A DNA stretch of 64,000 nt from Aquimarina sediminis (GTDB taxonomy: Bacteria > Bacteroidota > Bacteroidia > Flavobacteriales > Flavobacteriaceae): assembly GCF_002895435.1 (NCBI RefSeq), contig NZ_POYJ01000008.1, forward strand, positions 1 to 64,000, given 5' to 3'. The position numbers and the translations under genes were made by a program. Below, one piece after another: positions 1-7,485 of this stretch (positions are counted from its first letter, which is position 1; each line of letters begins with the position of its first letter). Below the pieces are notes generated by a model, which was not told the origin of the DNA, did not search any database, and saw only the letters and a list, made by a program, of their open reading frames with translations.

Positions 1-1226
1 GCTCCGGTCGCACCATCAGCACCATCTGTTCCGTTAGTTCCTGCTGCTCCGGTTGCACCTGTAGCACCCGTTGCTCCAGTCGCACCATCTGTTCCATTAG
101 TTCCTGCCGCTCCGGTTGCACCCGTTGCTCCAGTCGCACCATCTGTTCCGTTGGTTCCTGCTGCTCCGGTTGCACCTGTAGCACCCGTTGCTCCGGTCGC
201 ACCATCAGCACCATCTGTTCCGTTAGTTCCTGCTGCTCCGGTTGCACCTGTAGCACCCGTTGCTCCGGTCGCACCATCAGCACCATCTGTTCCGTTAGTT
301 CCTGCTGCTCCGGTTACACCCGTTGCTCCAGTCGCACCATCTGTTCCATTAGTTCCTGCTGCTCCGGTTGCACCTGTTGCTCCAGTCGCACCATCTGTTC
401 CGTTAGTTCCTGCTGCTCCGGTTGCACCTGTAGCACCCGTTGCTCCAGTCGCACCATCTGTTCCGTTAGTTCCTGCTGCTCCGGTTGCACCTGTAGCACC
501 CGTTGCTCCAGTCGCACCATCTGTTCCGTTAGTTCCTGCTGCTCCGGTTGCACCTGTTGCTCCAGTCGCACCATCTGTTCCTGCTGCTCCGGTTGCACCT
601 GTAGCACCTGTTGCTCCAGTCGCACCATCTGTTCCTGCTGCTCCAGTTGCTCCGGTAGGACCTGTAGCACCATCTGTTCCGTTAGTTCCTGCTGCTCCGG
701 TTGCACCTGTAGCACCCGTTGCTCCAGTCGCACCATCTGTTCCGTTGGTTCCTGCTGCTCCGGTTGCACCTGTAGCACCCGTTGCTCCGGTCGCACCATC
801 AGCACCGTCTGTTCCGTTAGTTCCTGCTGCTCCGGTTGCACCTGTAGGACCGGTTGGTCCAATTGGTCCAGCGGAAATTAGAGAAGATAAATCGACAAAT
901 CCTCCATCTTCAAGAGTTAAAATATTTGTTGAGGAATTAAATGATAATTGTTGGTCATCATTGCCATTACATAGGCTGCTCCAACTGTTATTATTGTATT
1001 GGAAAATACAATTATCATCTGTGTTGTATACTAAGGCTCCATTATAAGGAGTTATGTTGTTCATCTGAGTAGTCGTTACTCTTGTTAGAACAAGAGTCTT
1101 ATCTAAACTCTCTAATTCAAGCAAAGAGGAAGTGTCAATTAAATTGGGATTATCACCAACTTTGACCTGAGCTTGAGAAGATGCGAAAGATAAAAATAAG
1201 ATTATGAGGAGTAATTTTATCTTCAT
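1..1226 (-). CDS. Collagen-like (Gly-X-Y) secreted protein, C-terminus beyond window
   Basis: Read on the minus strand from ATG 1226, the frame stays open to the window edge, giving 408 residues here. Residues 1-20 form a signal peptide ending SSQAQ. Residues 21-119 are a non-repetitive domain with one Cys at 73 and one at 86. From G120 on the protein is Gly-X-Y triplets dominated by GAT, GAA, GTN and GTD, about 96 triplets. Threonine is enriched at the Y position, as in bacterial collagen-like proteins. These usually form trimeric surface stalks; that role is inferred. The proline-rich open frame on the plus strand is only the antisense reading of the repeat. A TTG-N19-TATATTTG promoter lies upstream at 1360-1389. 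The 3' end is missing, so the total length and any C-terminal anchor or sorting domain are unknown. Confidence 0.9.
   Translation of the reverse strand, partial: MKIKLLLIILFLSFASSQAQVKVGDNPNLIDTSSLLELESLDKTLVLTRVTTTQMNNITPYNGALVYNTDDNCIFQYNNNSWSSLCNGNDDQQLSFNSSTNILTLEDGGFVDLSSLISAGPIGPTGPTGATGAAGTNGTDGADGATGATGATGATGAAGTNGTDGATGATGATGATGAAGTNGTDGATGPTGATGAAGTDGATGATGATGATGAAGTDGATGATGATGAAGTNGTDGATGATGATGATGAAGTNGTDGATGATGATGATGAAGTNGTDGATGATGATGAAGTNGTDGATGATGVTGAAGTNGTDGADGATGATGATGATGAAGTNGTDGADGATGATGATGATGAAGTNGTDGATGATGATGAAGTNGTDGATGATGATGATGAAGTNGTDGADGATG
3..867. repeat. Tandem repeat encoding Gly-X-Y collagen triplets
   Basis: The 9-nt triplet code is organised into higher-order units of about 45-63 nt. 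Each unit contains stretches reading GATGATGATGAAGTNG on the minus strand. Units differ by gain or loss of a GAT triplet or a GTD/GAD insert. Near-identical units this long promote slippage and are a place where assemblies can collapse copy number. Confidence 0.85.
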
Positions 1227-1359
1227 ATTTTATGTTTTATTTACAATTAAAACTGTTTTTAATTACGGTTTAACTGTAGTATTTATATAGTTAAAATGGT
1301 TTACGTTTAATTCGAGTATAAATATAAAATGTTAATTCTTTAAAATGTTCTTAACTAAA

Positions 1360-1389
1360 CAAATATACGATTTTTTCGATTAAATACAA
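1360..1389 (-). promoter_or_regulatory. Promoter of the collagen-like gene
   Basis: On the minus strand TTG (1389-1387), a 19-nt spacer and TATATTTG (1367-1360) match the Bacteroidetes -33/-7 consensus TTTG/TAnnTTTG. Initiation near 1356 would leave a 5' leader of about 130 nt. The rest of 1227-1526 is AT-rich and holds no gene I can support. Confidence 0.55.
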
Positions 1390-1505
1390 CTTTTATCGAT
1401 AAAATACCTTAAAAATGATAAGATCTTATTATGTGTTGTTAAAATTTGAATCGTTTTATTACAAAAAAAATACTTGTTTTATTTTTCAATTTAAAAGAAT
1501 TCTAA

Positions 1506-1513
1506 TACATTTG
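1506..1513 (+). promoter_or_regulatory. -7 box of the tRNA-Gly gene
   Basis: TACATTTG fits TAnnTTTG exactly and ends 13 nt before the mature tRNA 5' end, implying a short precursor leader of about 10 nt. No well-spaced -33 TTG is evident; the nearest is 29 nt upstream. Confidence 0.5.
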
Positions 1514-1526
1514 CGCCTCGAAATAA

Positions 1527-1599
1527 GCGGGAGTAGCTCAGTTGGTAGAGCGTCAGCCTTCCAAGCTGAATGTCGCCAGTTCGAACCTGGTCTCCCGCT
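1527..1599 (+). tRNA. tRNA-Gly (anticodon TCC)
   Basis: This is a 73-nt cloverleaf. The acceptor stem GCGGGAG pairs with CTCCCGC. The D arm contains AGTTGGTAGA. The anticodon arm is TCAGCCTTCCAAGCTGA with anticodon TCC, the variable loop has five bases, and the T arm is GCCAG-TTCGAAC-CTGGT. The discriminator base is T and CCA is not encoded. It reads GGA glycine codons. A strong terminator follows immediately. Confidence 0.96.
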
Positions 1600-1600
1600 C

Positions 1601-1636
1601 AAAGCTGTTTATGTTTGCATAAACAGCTTTTTTTTT
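1601..1636 (+). terminator. Rho-independent terminator after tRNA-Gly
   Basis: AAAGCTGTTTATG pairs with CATAAACAGCTTT around a TTTG loop and is followed by a run of T. Confidence 0.9.
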
Positions 1637-1898
1637 CAGTATGGAGGCTTATCATAGTATTCTCTAATTTATCAGTTTTTTAAGTTTTTGTTTATATTTG
1701 AGTAAGAGTTAATGATTGGTGTTAAACTTAAGAAAAGGATCATTAGTAAGAAATATTTGAAAAAAAACTGAACTTGTTTGTATTTCGTTTTTTTTGTGAA
1801 TTGTAGTTTAAATAGAGTATTCTTTTTTGCTTTATGAAACATAACAAGCTTTTCTTTTTAACAAAAAAAACTTAGATTTATCCAAATTTACATAATAC

Positions 1899-2777
1899 AT
1901 GTCTAATAATTTAACGATTGTCATACCGGCATTTAATGAAGAAGCTTCTTTAAGCTTGTTTTTTCCTGAGGTAATACTTCATTGTGAGAATAAAGGATAT
2001 AGTCTGATTGTTGTTAATGATGGTTCTTCTGATAATACCTTGGAAGTATTAAATGAGTTTGAAAATAAGTCACCTTTTAATTTTACAATTGTATCTCATA
2101 AAGTGAATCGTGGTTATGGAGGAGCGATTAAGAGTGGAATTGATGTATGTAAAACTGAGTATGTAATTACTATTGATGCTGATGGGCAGCATTATCTTGA
2201 AGATATTGATAAATTATTGGATAGGATAATAGAAACTGATGCTGATTTGGTAGTAGGTAGTAGAAAAGGGCAGTCGTCTGCATCTGTTTTTAGGGGTGTT
2301 GGAAAACGAATCATCCGTTTAGTAGCTAAGATGCTGATGAAACTATCTATTTATGATATAAACTCAGGGATGAAAATTTATAACACAGAACTTGTGAAAA
2401 AGTACTTAAAACTTACCCCTGATACAATGTCGTTTAGTGATATTATTACGTTAACTTTTGTGAGTAATCGTCATTTGGTAATTGAAGAACCTATCAGAAT
2501 AAAAGAAAGATTGAAAGGAAAGAGTACAATTGGTGTAAGAACAGCTTTTGAAACTGTTATGGAGATTGTTAATATTATTATTTTGTTTAATCCGGCAAAG
2601 ATATTTTTACCTATTTCTGCATTTTTTCTGATTTTTGGTGTTGCTTGGGGGGCTAATTTTTTCTTTCAAGGAAAAGGTATAAGTATTGGAGGAAGTACTT
2701 TGATACTTACAGGATTAATCATTTTTCTTTTGGGTTTAATTGCTGAGCAATTATCTGCAGTAAGAAAAAACCAATAA
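1899..2777 (+). CDS. Family 2 glycosyltransferase with C-terminal membrane anchor
   Basis: This 292-aa protein is likely to transfer a sugar from a nucleotide donor to a lipid carrier at the cytoplasmic membrane. The GT-A signatures are IPAFNEE (9-15), NDGSSDN (40-46) and DADGQH (93-98), the last containing the metal-binding DxD, followed by DLVVGSR. Two hydrophobic segments near residues 228-285 form a C-terminal membrane hairpin, as in DPM1/GtrB-like polyprenyl-phosphate glycosyltransferases. It opens a plus-strand cluster whose next genes (deacetylase, oxidoreductase, epimerase, acetyltransferase) suggest synthesis of a decorated glycan. The exact sugar and acceptor are unknown. A TATATTTG box at 1693-1700 could start a leader of about 190 nt; nothing else is recognised between the tRNA terminator and this gene. 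Confidence 0.9.
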   Translation: MSNNLTIVIPAFNEEASLSLFFPEVILHCENKGYSLIVVNDGSSDNTLEVLNEFENKSPFNFTIVSHKVNRGYGGAIKSGIDVCKTEYVITIDADGQHYLEDIDKLLDRIIETDADLVVGSRKGQSSASVFRGVGKRIIRLVAKMLMKLSIYDINSGMKIYNTELVKKYLKLTPDTMSFSDIITLTFVSNRHLVIEEPIRIKERLKGKSTIGVRTAFETVMEIVNIIILFNPAKIFLPISAFFLIFGVAWGANFFFQGKGISIGGSTLILTGLIIFLLGLIAEQLSAVRKNQ

Positions 2778-2850
2778 AAATTTTGTAAAACAAAAGTTAG
2801 AAATGTTTCGGGACGCAAAAGTGCTGAATAATGAAGTTTGATAAAATATC

Positions 2851-3699
2851 ATGATAGAAAGTAAAAAGGATAATATCTTTTTGTTCAGTATTGATTTAGA
2901 AGATGTTCGGTTGAGGGTTGCTAATGGTTTATCCTACCAGGCAAGAGTTGAAGGTTTAGTGGAACAATATTTGGATTTCTTGAATAGACATAATTCAAAA
3001 GCTACCTTTTTTACAGTGGGTGATATACCTAAATATTATCCGAATTTAATACAAACGATTGTTGAAGAAGGGAATGAGATTGCATGCCATTCTGATAAAC
3101 ATATCCCGGTAACAAAACACTCTAAAGAAGAATTTAGGGAAGATTTGCTTAGAAATATGGAAAGTCTTTATAACGCTGGAGCTAGGGAACTAATAGGGTA
3201 TAGAGCTCCTACATTTTCTGTTACGCAAGATACGCCGTGGGTGTATGAAATATTGGAAGAATTAGGGTTTACTTATTCAAGTTCTGTATTACCTGCCAAA
3301 AATCCTTTATATGGATGGTATGAGTTTGGAGAAGCGCCTAAGAAAATGAATAATGATTTATGGGAAATTCCTATGAGTTTAAAAGAAGGTTCTTTCTTTA
3401 AGGTTCCGTTTTCTGGTGGAGTTTATTTCCGGTTTTTACCTTTTTATTTTATAAAGAAGAGCTTTCGTTATCATTTTAATAAAAATTCGGCAATTACAAG
3501 TTATTTTCATCCTTATGATATTGATAGAGATCAAGAGAGATTTATGCATCCTGAGATTAATAACAACTGGATTTATAATCAGTTATTGTATTTTAATAGG
3601 AAAAGAGTTTTTACAAGACTAAATAAGATAATGGATATTTTTAATCCTAAAATTGTTACTTACAAAAGTTATATTGAACTTTTAAATGAAAGAAGCTAA
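2851..3699 (+). CDS. NodB-like polysaccharide deacetylase
   Basis: This 282-aa protein is predicted to remove N- or O-acetyl groups from a sugar or glycan. The NodB signatures are present: the catalytic Asp region FSIDLEDV (12-19), ATFFTVG (51-57), metal-binding His80 and His84 in a HSDKH motif, and YRAPTFS (117-123). The C-terminal FHPYDID supplies the last conserved His. No signal peptide is seen, so it probably acts in the cytoplasm, as in the deacetylases of exopolysaccharide clusters with a DUF3473-like C-terminus. The stop overlaps the next start by 14 nt, indicating translational coupling. Confidence 0.9.
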   Translation: MIESKKDNIFLFSIDLEDVRLRVANGLSYQARVEGLVEQYLDFLNRHNSKATFFTVGDIPKYYPNLIQTIVEEGNEIACHSDKHIPVTKHSKEEFREDLLRNMESLYNAGARELIGYRAPTFSVTQDTPWVYEILEELGFTYSSSVLPAKNPLYGWYEFGEAPKKMNNDLWEIPMSLKEGSFFKVPFSGGVYFRFLPFYFIKKSFRYHFNKNSAITSYFHPYDIDRDQERFMHPEINNNWIYNQLLYFNRKRVFTRLNKIMDIFNPKIVTYKSYIELLNERS

Positions 3700-4096
3700 A
3701 GGTTATATTTTAGAAGCAAATCGTATAACAGATTATCTAATATCTGTTCCTTTGCAAGAGCAAGAGCAAAATAATTATGTATCTGCAATGTGTCAATTTG
3801 ATTTTCAGTTAACAAAATATGAAAAAAGATTGTTGTCCAATATGCTTAAGAGTAAATGGAAAATGGCATGTATAGATGGTGGTTTAGCTATAAAAGACCC
3901 TGGGAATATTGTGAGAAGAAAGATTTTTACTATGCTTGCTATATTAGAAGCATCTCCTAGTTATACTCGATACTTTTTATCGCGAGATTTTTCAGTTTTT
4001 TATTATGCAAAATTAGGAATTATTGGTGTGCGTGCTATTTTTAGAGCTCTTGTAGGAGTAATAATCATTAGAAATATTCGGTCTAAATGCAGTTAA
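3686..4096 (+). CDS. Hypothetical protein embedded in glycan operon
   Basis: I do not recognise this 136-aa protein. It begins inside the end of the deacetylase gene and ends inside the start of the oxidoreductase gene (overlaps of 14 and 10 nt), so it is a translationally coupled member of the operon. It is basic, has three Cys, and its C-terminus is hydrophobic (roughly residues 112-130, ending in IRNIRSKCS), consistent with membrane association. Its position directly before the GMC-like enzyme suggests it works with that enzyme, for instance as a small partner subunit. Small partner subunits are known for some GMC dehydrogenases, but no homology is visible here. Confidence 0.75.
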   Translation: MKEAKGYILEANRITDYLISVPLQEQEQNNYVSAMCQFDFQLTKYEKRLLSNMLKSKWKMACIDGGLAIKDPGNIVRRKIFTMLAILEASPSYTRYFLSRDFSVFYYAKLGIIGVRAIFRALVGVIIIRNIRSKCS

Positions 4097-5703
4097 GTTA
4101 CGATTATATTGTTGTAGGGTCTGGGGCTACTGGTGCAATAGCTGCAAAAACCCTTGTTGATAAAGGGATGCAAGTCGGTTTGTTAGATATTGGAGAAGAA
4201 GATGGGGAGTATAAACAAGTAATTCCCGATTCCGATTTTAGAACGATACGCAAGAACGACAAAAACCAACATTCTTATTTTTTAGGAAATAAATTTGAGG
4301 GGATTCCATGGGAAACTACTAGGGTTGGTTCTCAGTTAACTCCGCCTAGAAGTTTTTTGACTAGATTTTCTGAAAAGCTACTACCTTTTGAATCTGATAG
4401 TTTTCAGCCTATGGAGAGCACTGCAAAGGGTGGACTCGGAGGGGGATGGGGTCTTGGGTGTTATGTGTTTTCAAAATTGGAATTGGAAGCATTAGGGTTA
4501 AGTGAACCAGATATGTTACAGTCATATCAAGAAGTAGCGTCTTACATAGGTCTGTCTGGGGCAAAAGATGATGGGAGTCCATATTGTTTGAGAGATTTAA
4601 AAGAAGTGCAGCCTGCGACCAAAATTGAAGAAAATTTAAATGGGATTTTTGAAGCGTATAAATCTCGAAGAAATAAACTTAACAAAAAGAATATTTTTCT
4701 TGGTCGATCTGGATTAGCTCTGCTTACCAAAGATTTAAATGGTCGTTCTGCTGTGAAGTATAATGATATGGGGTTTTGGAGTGATGCAAATAAATCTGCG
4801 TATAGATCATGGATTACTATCGAAGAACTGGAGAAAAAAAGGAATTTTATTTATCATCCAAAATGTTTAGTAACTAAATTTGGTGAACAAGAGAACGAAA
4901 TTAAAGTTTATGTAAGAAGAACTGATACCAATGAGGAGCAAGTTTTTAGATGTAAAAAATTAATTTTATCTCCTGGAGTATTGGGAACAGCTCGTATAGT
5001 ACTTAGATCTTTTGATTATAAAAAGGAGAAACTTCCTTTAATATGTAATCCTTATTCTTATATTCCTTGTTTGCAGTGGAGGAGATTAGGGAAAAAAATT
5101 GAGCAATGTAAAACTAGTTTTGCCCAGTTGTTACTTTTTGTTGATGAAAATAAAAACAATTTTGATGTGAGTATGGCTGCATTATTTAGCTATAGGTCTC
5201 TTATGTTGTTTAAGTTAATAAAAGAAACTCCTCTTAATTTTGCTGATGCTAGAATTATTATGCAGTTTCTACACTCCTCATTTACTATAGCTGGTATTCA
5301 TCATCCCGATAAAGGATCGGATTCAAAACACATAACTATAAAAAAAGATGAATCAAGTTTTACGGGTGATGTTTTGACTGGTGAGTATGTGTTATCTGAT
5401 GATGAGATACAAGTAAATCTTGCAAGAGAAAGAAAGATTAGAAAAGCGTTAAGGACTTTAGGTTGTTTTCCGCTTAAAACGATTCGGACTCCAATTGGAG
5501 GGAGTATTCATTACGGTGGGACTTTGCCGTTTAATGAGAAAGGGGAGCTTTTTAGTATTTCTAAATCAGGTAGGTTGGGAGGAACAAAAAATGTATTTGT
5601 AGCTGATGGCTCTGGGTTTAAATATTTACCAGCTAAAGGATTAACGTTAACTTTAATGGCAAATGCTAATAGGGTGGCAAAAAATGTTCTTAATGATGAA
5701 TAA
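4087..5703 (+). CDS. GMC-like FAD-dependent oxidoreductase
   Basis: This 538-aa enzyme probably oxidises an alcohol or sugar hydroxyl using FAD. The N-terminal dinucleotide motif is GSGATG (11-16), with a conserved acidic DIGEED about 20 residues later. A glycine-rich GGLGGGWG lies near residue 115. The C-terminus has the GMC-type HYGGTLP and the FAD-contacting FVADGSGF. No signal peptide is present. It overlaps both neighbours, so it is co-translated with the unknown 136-aa protein and the downstream epimerase. The substrate is probably a lipid-linked or nucleotide sugar made by the cluster, which is inference. Confidence 0.85.
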   Translation: MQLSYDYIVVGSGATGAIAAKTLVDKGMQVGLLDIGEEDGEYKQVIPDSDFRTIRKNDKNQHSYFLGNKFEGIPWETTRVGSQLTPPRSFLTRFSEKLLPFESDSFQPMESTAKGGLGGGWGLGCYVFSKLELEALGLSEPDMLQSYQEVASYIGLSGAKDDGSPYCLRDLKEVQPATKIEENLNGIFEAYKSRRNKLNKKNIFLGRSGLALLTKDLNGRSAVKYNDMGFWSDANKSAYRSWITIEELEKKRNFIYHPKCLVTKFGEQENEIKVYVRRTDTNEEQVFRCKKLILSPGVLGTARIVLRSFDYKKEKLPLICNPYSYIPCLQWRRLGKKIEQCKTSFAQLLLFVDENKNNFDVSMAALFSYRSLMLFKLIKETPLNFADARIIMQFLHSSFTIAGIHHPDKGSDSKHITIKKDESSFTGDVLTGEYVLSDDEIQVNLARERKIRKALRTLGCFPLKTIRTPIGGSIHYGGTLPFNEKGELFSISKSGRLGGTKNVFVADGSGFKYLPAKGLTLTLMANANRVAKNVLNDE

Positions 5704-6562
5704 GCCTACGATTATTATAACTGGTGCTAATGGCTTTTTAGGGAAATGTCTTGTTGATTACTTTAGGGCAAAGAAGTGGAGAGTCAAGGCATTTGTGCAT
5801 AATCTTCTAAAAGAGAAGTATGATGATGTAGTTTATATCAAATATGATATGAAAGAAGATATAGAGCCGACTTATTTCGAAGATGTTGATTTTTTGGTTC
5901 ATGCTGCATATCTTAGATATGAAAAAGATAGTAATGCCGATGAAATTAACCTAGAAGGTACAAGAAATATAGTAGCTATATGTGAGCAAAAAAGTATTAA
6001 GGTAGCTTTTCTTTCTTCGTTTTCTGCGCACGATGAAGCAATTTCTCATTATGGTATTACAAAACTACGTTGTGAAAAATTGTTCGATTTGGAAAAAGAT
6101 GTGGTATTGAAAATAGGATTTATAATTGGGGAGGAAGGTATTTTGTCTGAGATGATTAATCGAATGAAAACATCTCCTATTTTTCCTTTAGTGGGGGGTG
6201 GAGTACAACCTTTACAATCTATTTACATTCAAGATTTACTTGAAGTTGTTGAAAAAACTCTTGTCGCTAATGAATTGTCTGGTATTTTTAAGGTAGCTCA
6301 TCATGAAGTGATAACTATGAAAAGTTTTTATAAGGAATTAGCAAGTCGATTAGGAAGGAGACTTTTGTTTATTCCTATTCCTACATATGTACTTTATATA
6401 GCCTGTAAAATTTTTGAAGGAATAGGTTTGAAAATCCCAATATCATCTGAGAGTGTTTTAGGTTTAAGAAAATTGATTGCTCTTGATACAAAGGGGGATC
6501 AAAAAAGAATAGGTGTAAAGTTGAGAAGTTATCAAGAAGGTTTAGATATAATATTGAAATAG
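5693..6562 (+). CDS. NAD-dependent epimerase/dehydratase
   Basis: This is an extended short-chain dehydrogenase of about 289 aa. The Rossmann motif GANGFLG follows the start closely, and the catalytic pair is seen in YGITK (YxxxK), preceded by the serine-rich strand SSFSAHDE. I use ATG 5693 or the adjacent 5696, because a frame opening at 5663 would add residues unlike the family and lies deeper in the previous gene. The start overlaps the oxidoreductase stop, indicating coupling. The stop abuts the next ATG directly. Likely function: modification of a nucleotide sugar, or a 3-beta-HSD-like redox step on the glycan's lipid. Confidence 0.88.
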   Translation: MMNKPTIIITGANGFLGKCLVDYFRAKKWRVKAFVHNLLKEKYDDVVYIKYDMKEDIEPTYFEDVDFLVHAAYLRYEKDSNADEINLEGTRNIVAICEQKSIKVAFLSSFSAHDEAISHYGITKLRCEKLFDLEKDVVLKIGFIIGEEGILSEMINRMKTSPIFPLVGGGVQPLQSIYIQDLLEVVEKTLVANELSGIFKVAHHEVITMKSFYKELASRLGRRLLFIPIPTYVLYIACKIFEGIGLKIPISSESVLGLRKLIALDTKGDQKRIGVKLRSYQEGLDIILK

Positions 6563-7405
6563 ATGGATTACAATTTTTTACCGATTCAAACAGATGATGT
6601 ATCTATTAAGAAGATTACTAATCTCTTAAAATGTACTTTTCCAAAAGCAAGAAAGTATACAGAAGAATTCGTTTTCTGGCAATATGCAAGTAACCCCGTT
6701 GGATCTATGATTGGGTATAATGCCTTTTTTAATGGAGAACTTGCGGCACATTATGCATTGATGCCTGTAAAAGCCATGATCTTTGGTAAAGAAGAGAAAG
6801 GGTTGTTGTCTTTGAATACTGCAACACATCCAGAACATAGAGGGAAAAGGTTATTTCCGATTCTGGCAGATAAAACTTACAAAGAAGCAAAAGATCAAGG
6901 GTATGGTTTTGTTATCGGGGTAGCAAATGCTCAAAGCACGCCAGGTTTTTTAAAAAAACTAGATTTTCAATTCGTTGGAATGCTTAATGCGAAATTAGGT
7001 TGGGGGGAAATTGTTCGAAAAAAAGACGGTAAGGAAGTTGATTATGAAAGATGCTGGGATAAGGCTTCTATTGAATGGCGGTTGTCAAACCCAGAATTGT
7101 CTTATAAGGTTTTGAATAATAGAGTGTCGGCAGCAACAGATCATTTTGGGATACAAGCAATTCTAAAAGATTTTGATCAAGAACTACTTATTCCTGATAT
7201 TCGGAAAAAACAAGGTTTTAGGCCTATTAAACTATGGATAGGTATAGATGATACTATAGATTGGAAAAAATCTTTTTATTTTGATATACCTCTTAAAATG
7301 AGACCTTCTCCTTTAAACCTAATTTTCAAAGATCTTACTTCGGCGAATCGAAAATTTGATTTCTCTGGAGTGCGTTTTAGTGCTTTGGATTTTGACGCGT
7401 ATTAA
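6563..7405 (+). CDS. GNAT-family acetyltransferase
   Basis: This 280-aa protein has a GNAT-like core: the beta strand LLSLNTATHPEHRGKRLFP carries the acetyl-CoA-binding R/Q-x-x-G-x pattern (HRGKRLF), and GFVIGVANAQSTPGFLKKLDF resembles the motif B region before the final strand. It begins one base after the previous stop and closes the plus-strand operon. It could add an acyl group to the amino group exposed by the deacetylase, an inference from context. There is no obvious terminator. A convergent gene begins 80 bp downstream. Confidence 0.82.
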   Translation: MDYNFLPIQTDDVSIKKITNLLKCTFPKARKYTEEFVFWQYASNPVGSMIGYNAFFNGELAAHYALMPVKAMIFGKEEKGLLSLNTATHPEHRGKRLFPILADKTYKEAKDQGYGFVIGVANAQSTPGFLKKLDFQFVGMLNAKLGWGEIVRKKDGKEVDYERCWDKASIEWRLSNPELSYKVLNNRVSAATDHFGIQAILKDFDQELLIPDIRKKQGFRPIKLWIGIDDTIDWKKSFYFDIPLKMRPSPLNLIFKDLTSANRKFDFSGVRFSALDFDAY

Positions 7406-7485
7406 TAGAGCGTTTATCTTATTTATGCTTTTAGGTTTATTATGCTAATATTTTCTTTTGAAGTTAATTCCAGATGGAATTGATA

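Noticed and set aside
314..862. Gln/Glu-rich open frame on the minus strand
   Set aside because: It is another frame of the same repeat, without its own start signals.
151..1047. Pro/Ala/Val-rich open frame on the plus strand
   Set aside because: It is the antisense reading of the Gly-X-Y repeat. The minus-strand frame has a signal peptide, a head domain and a good promoter.
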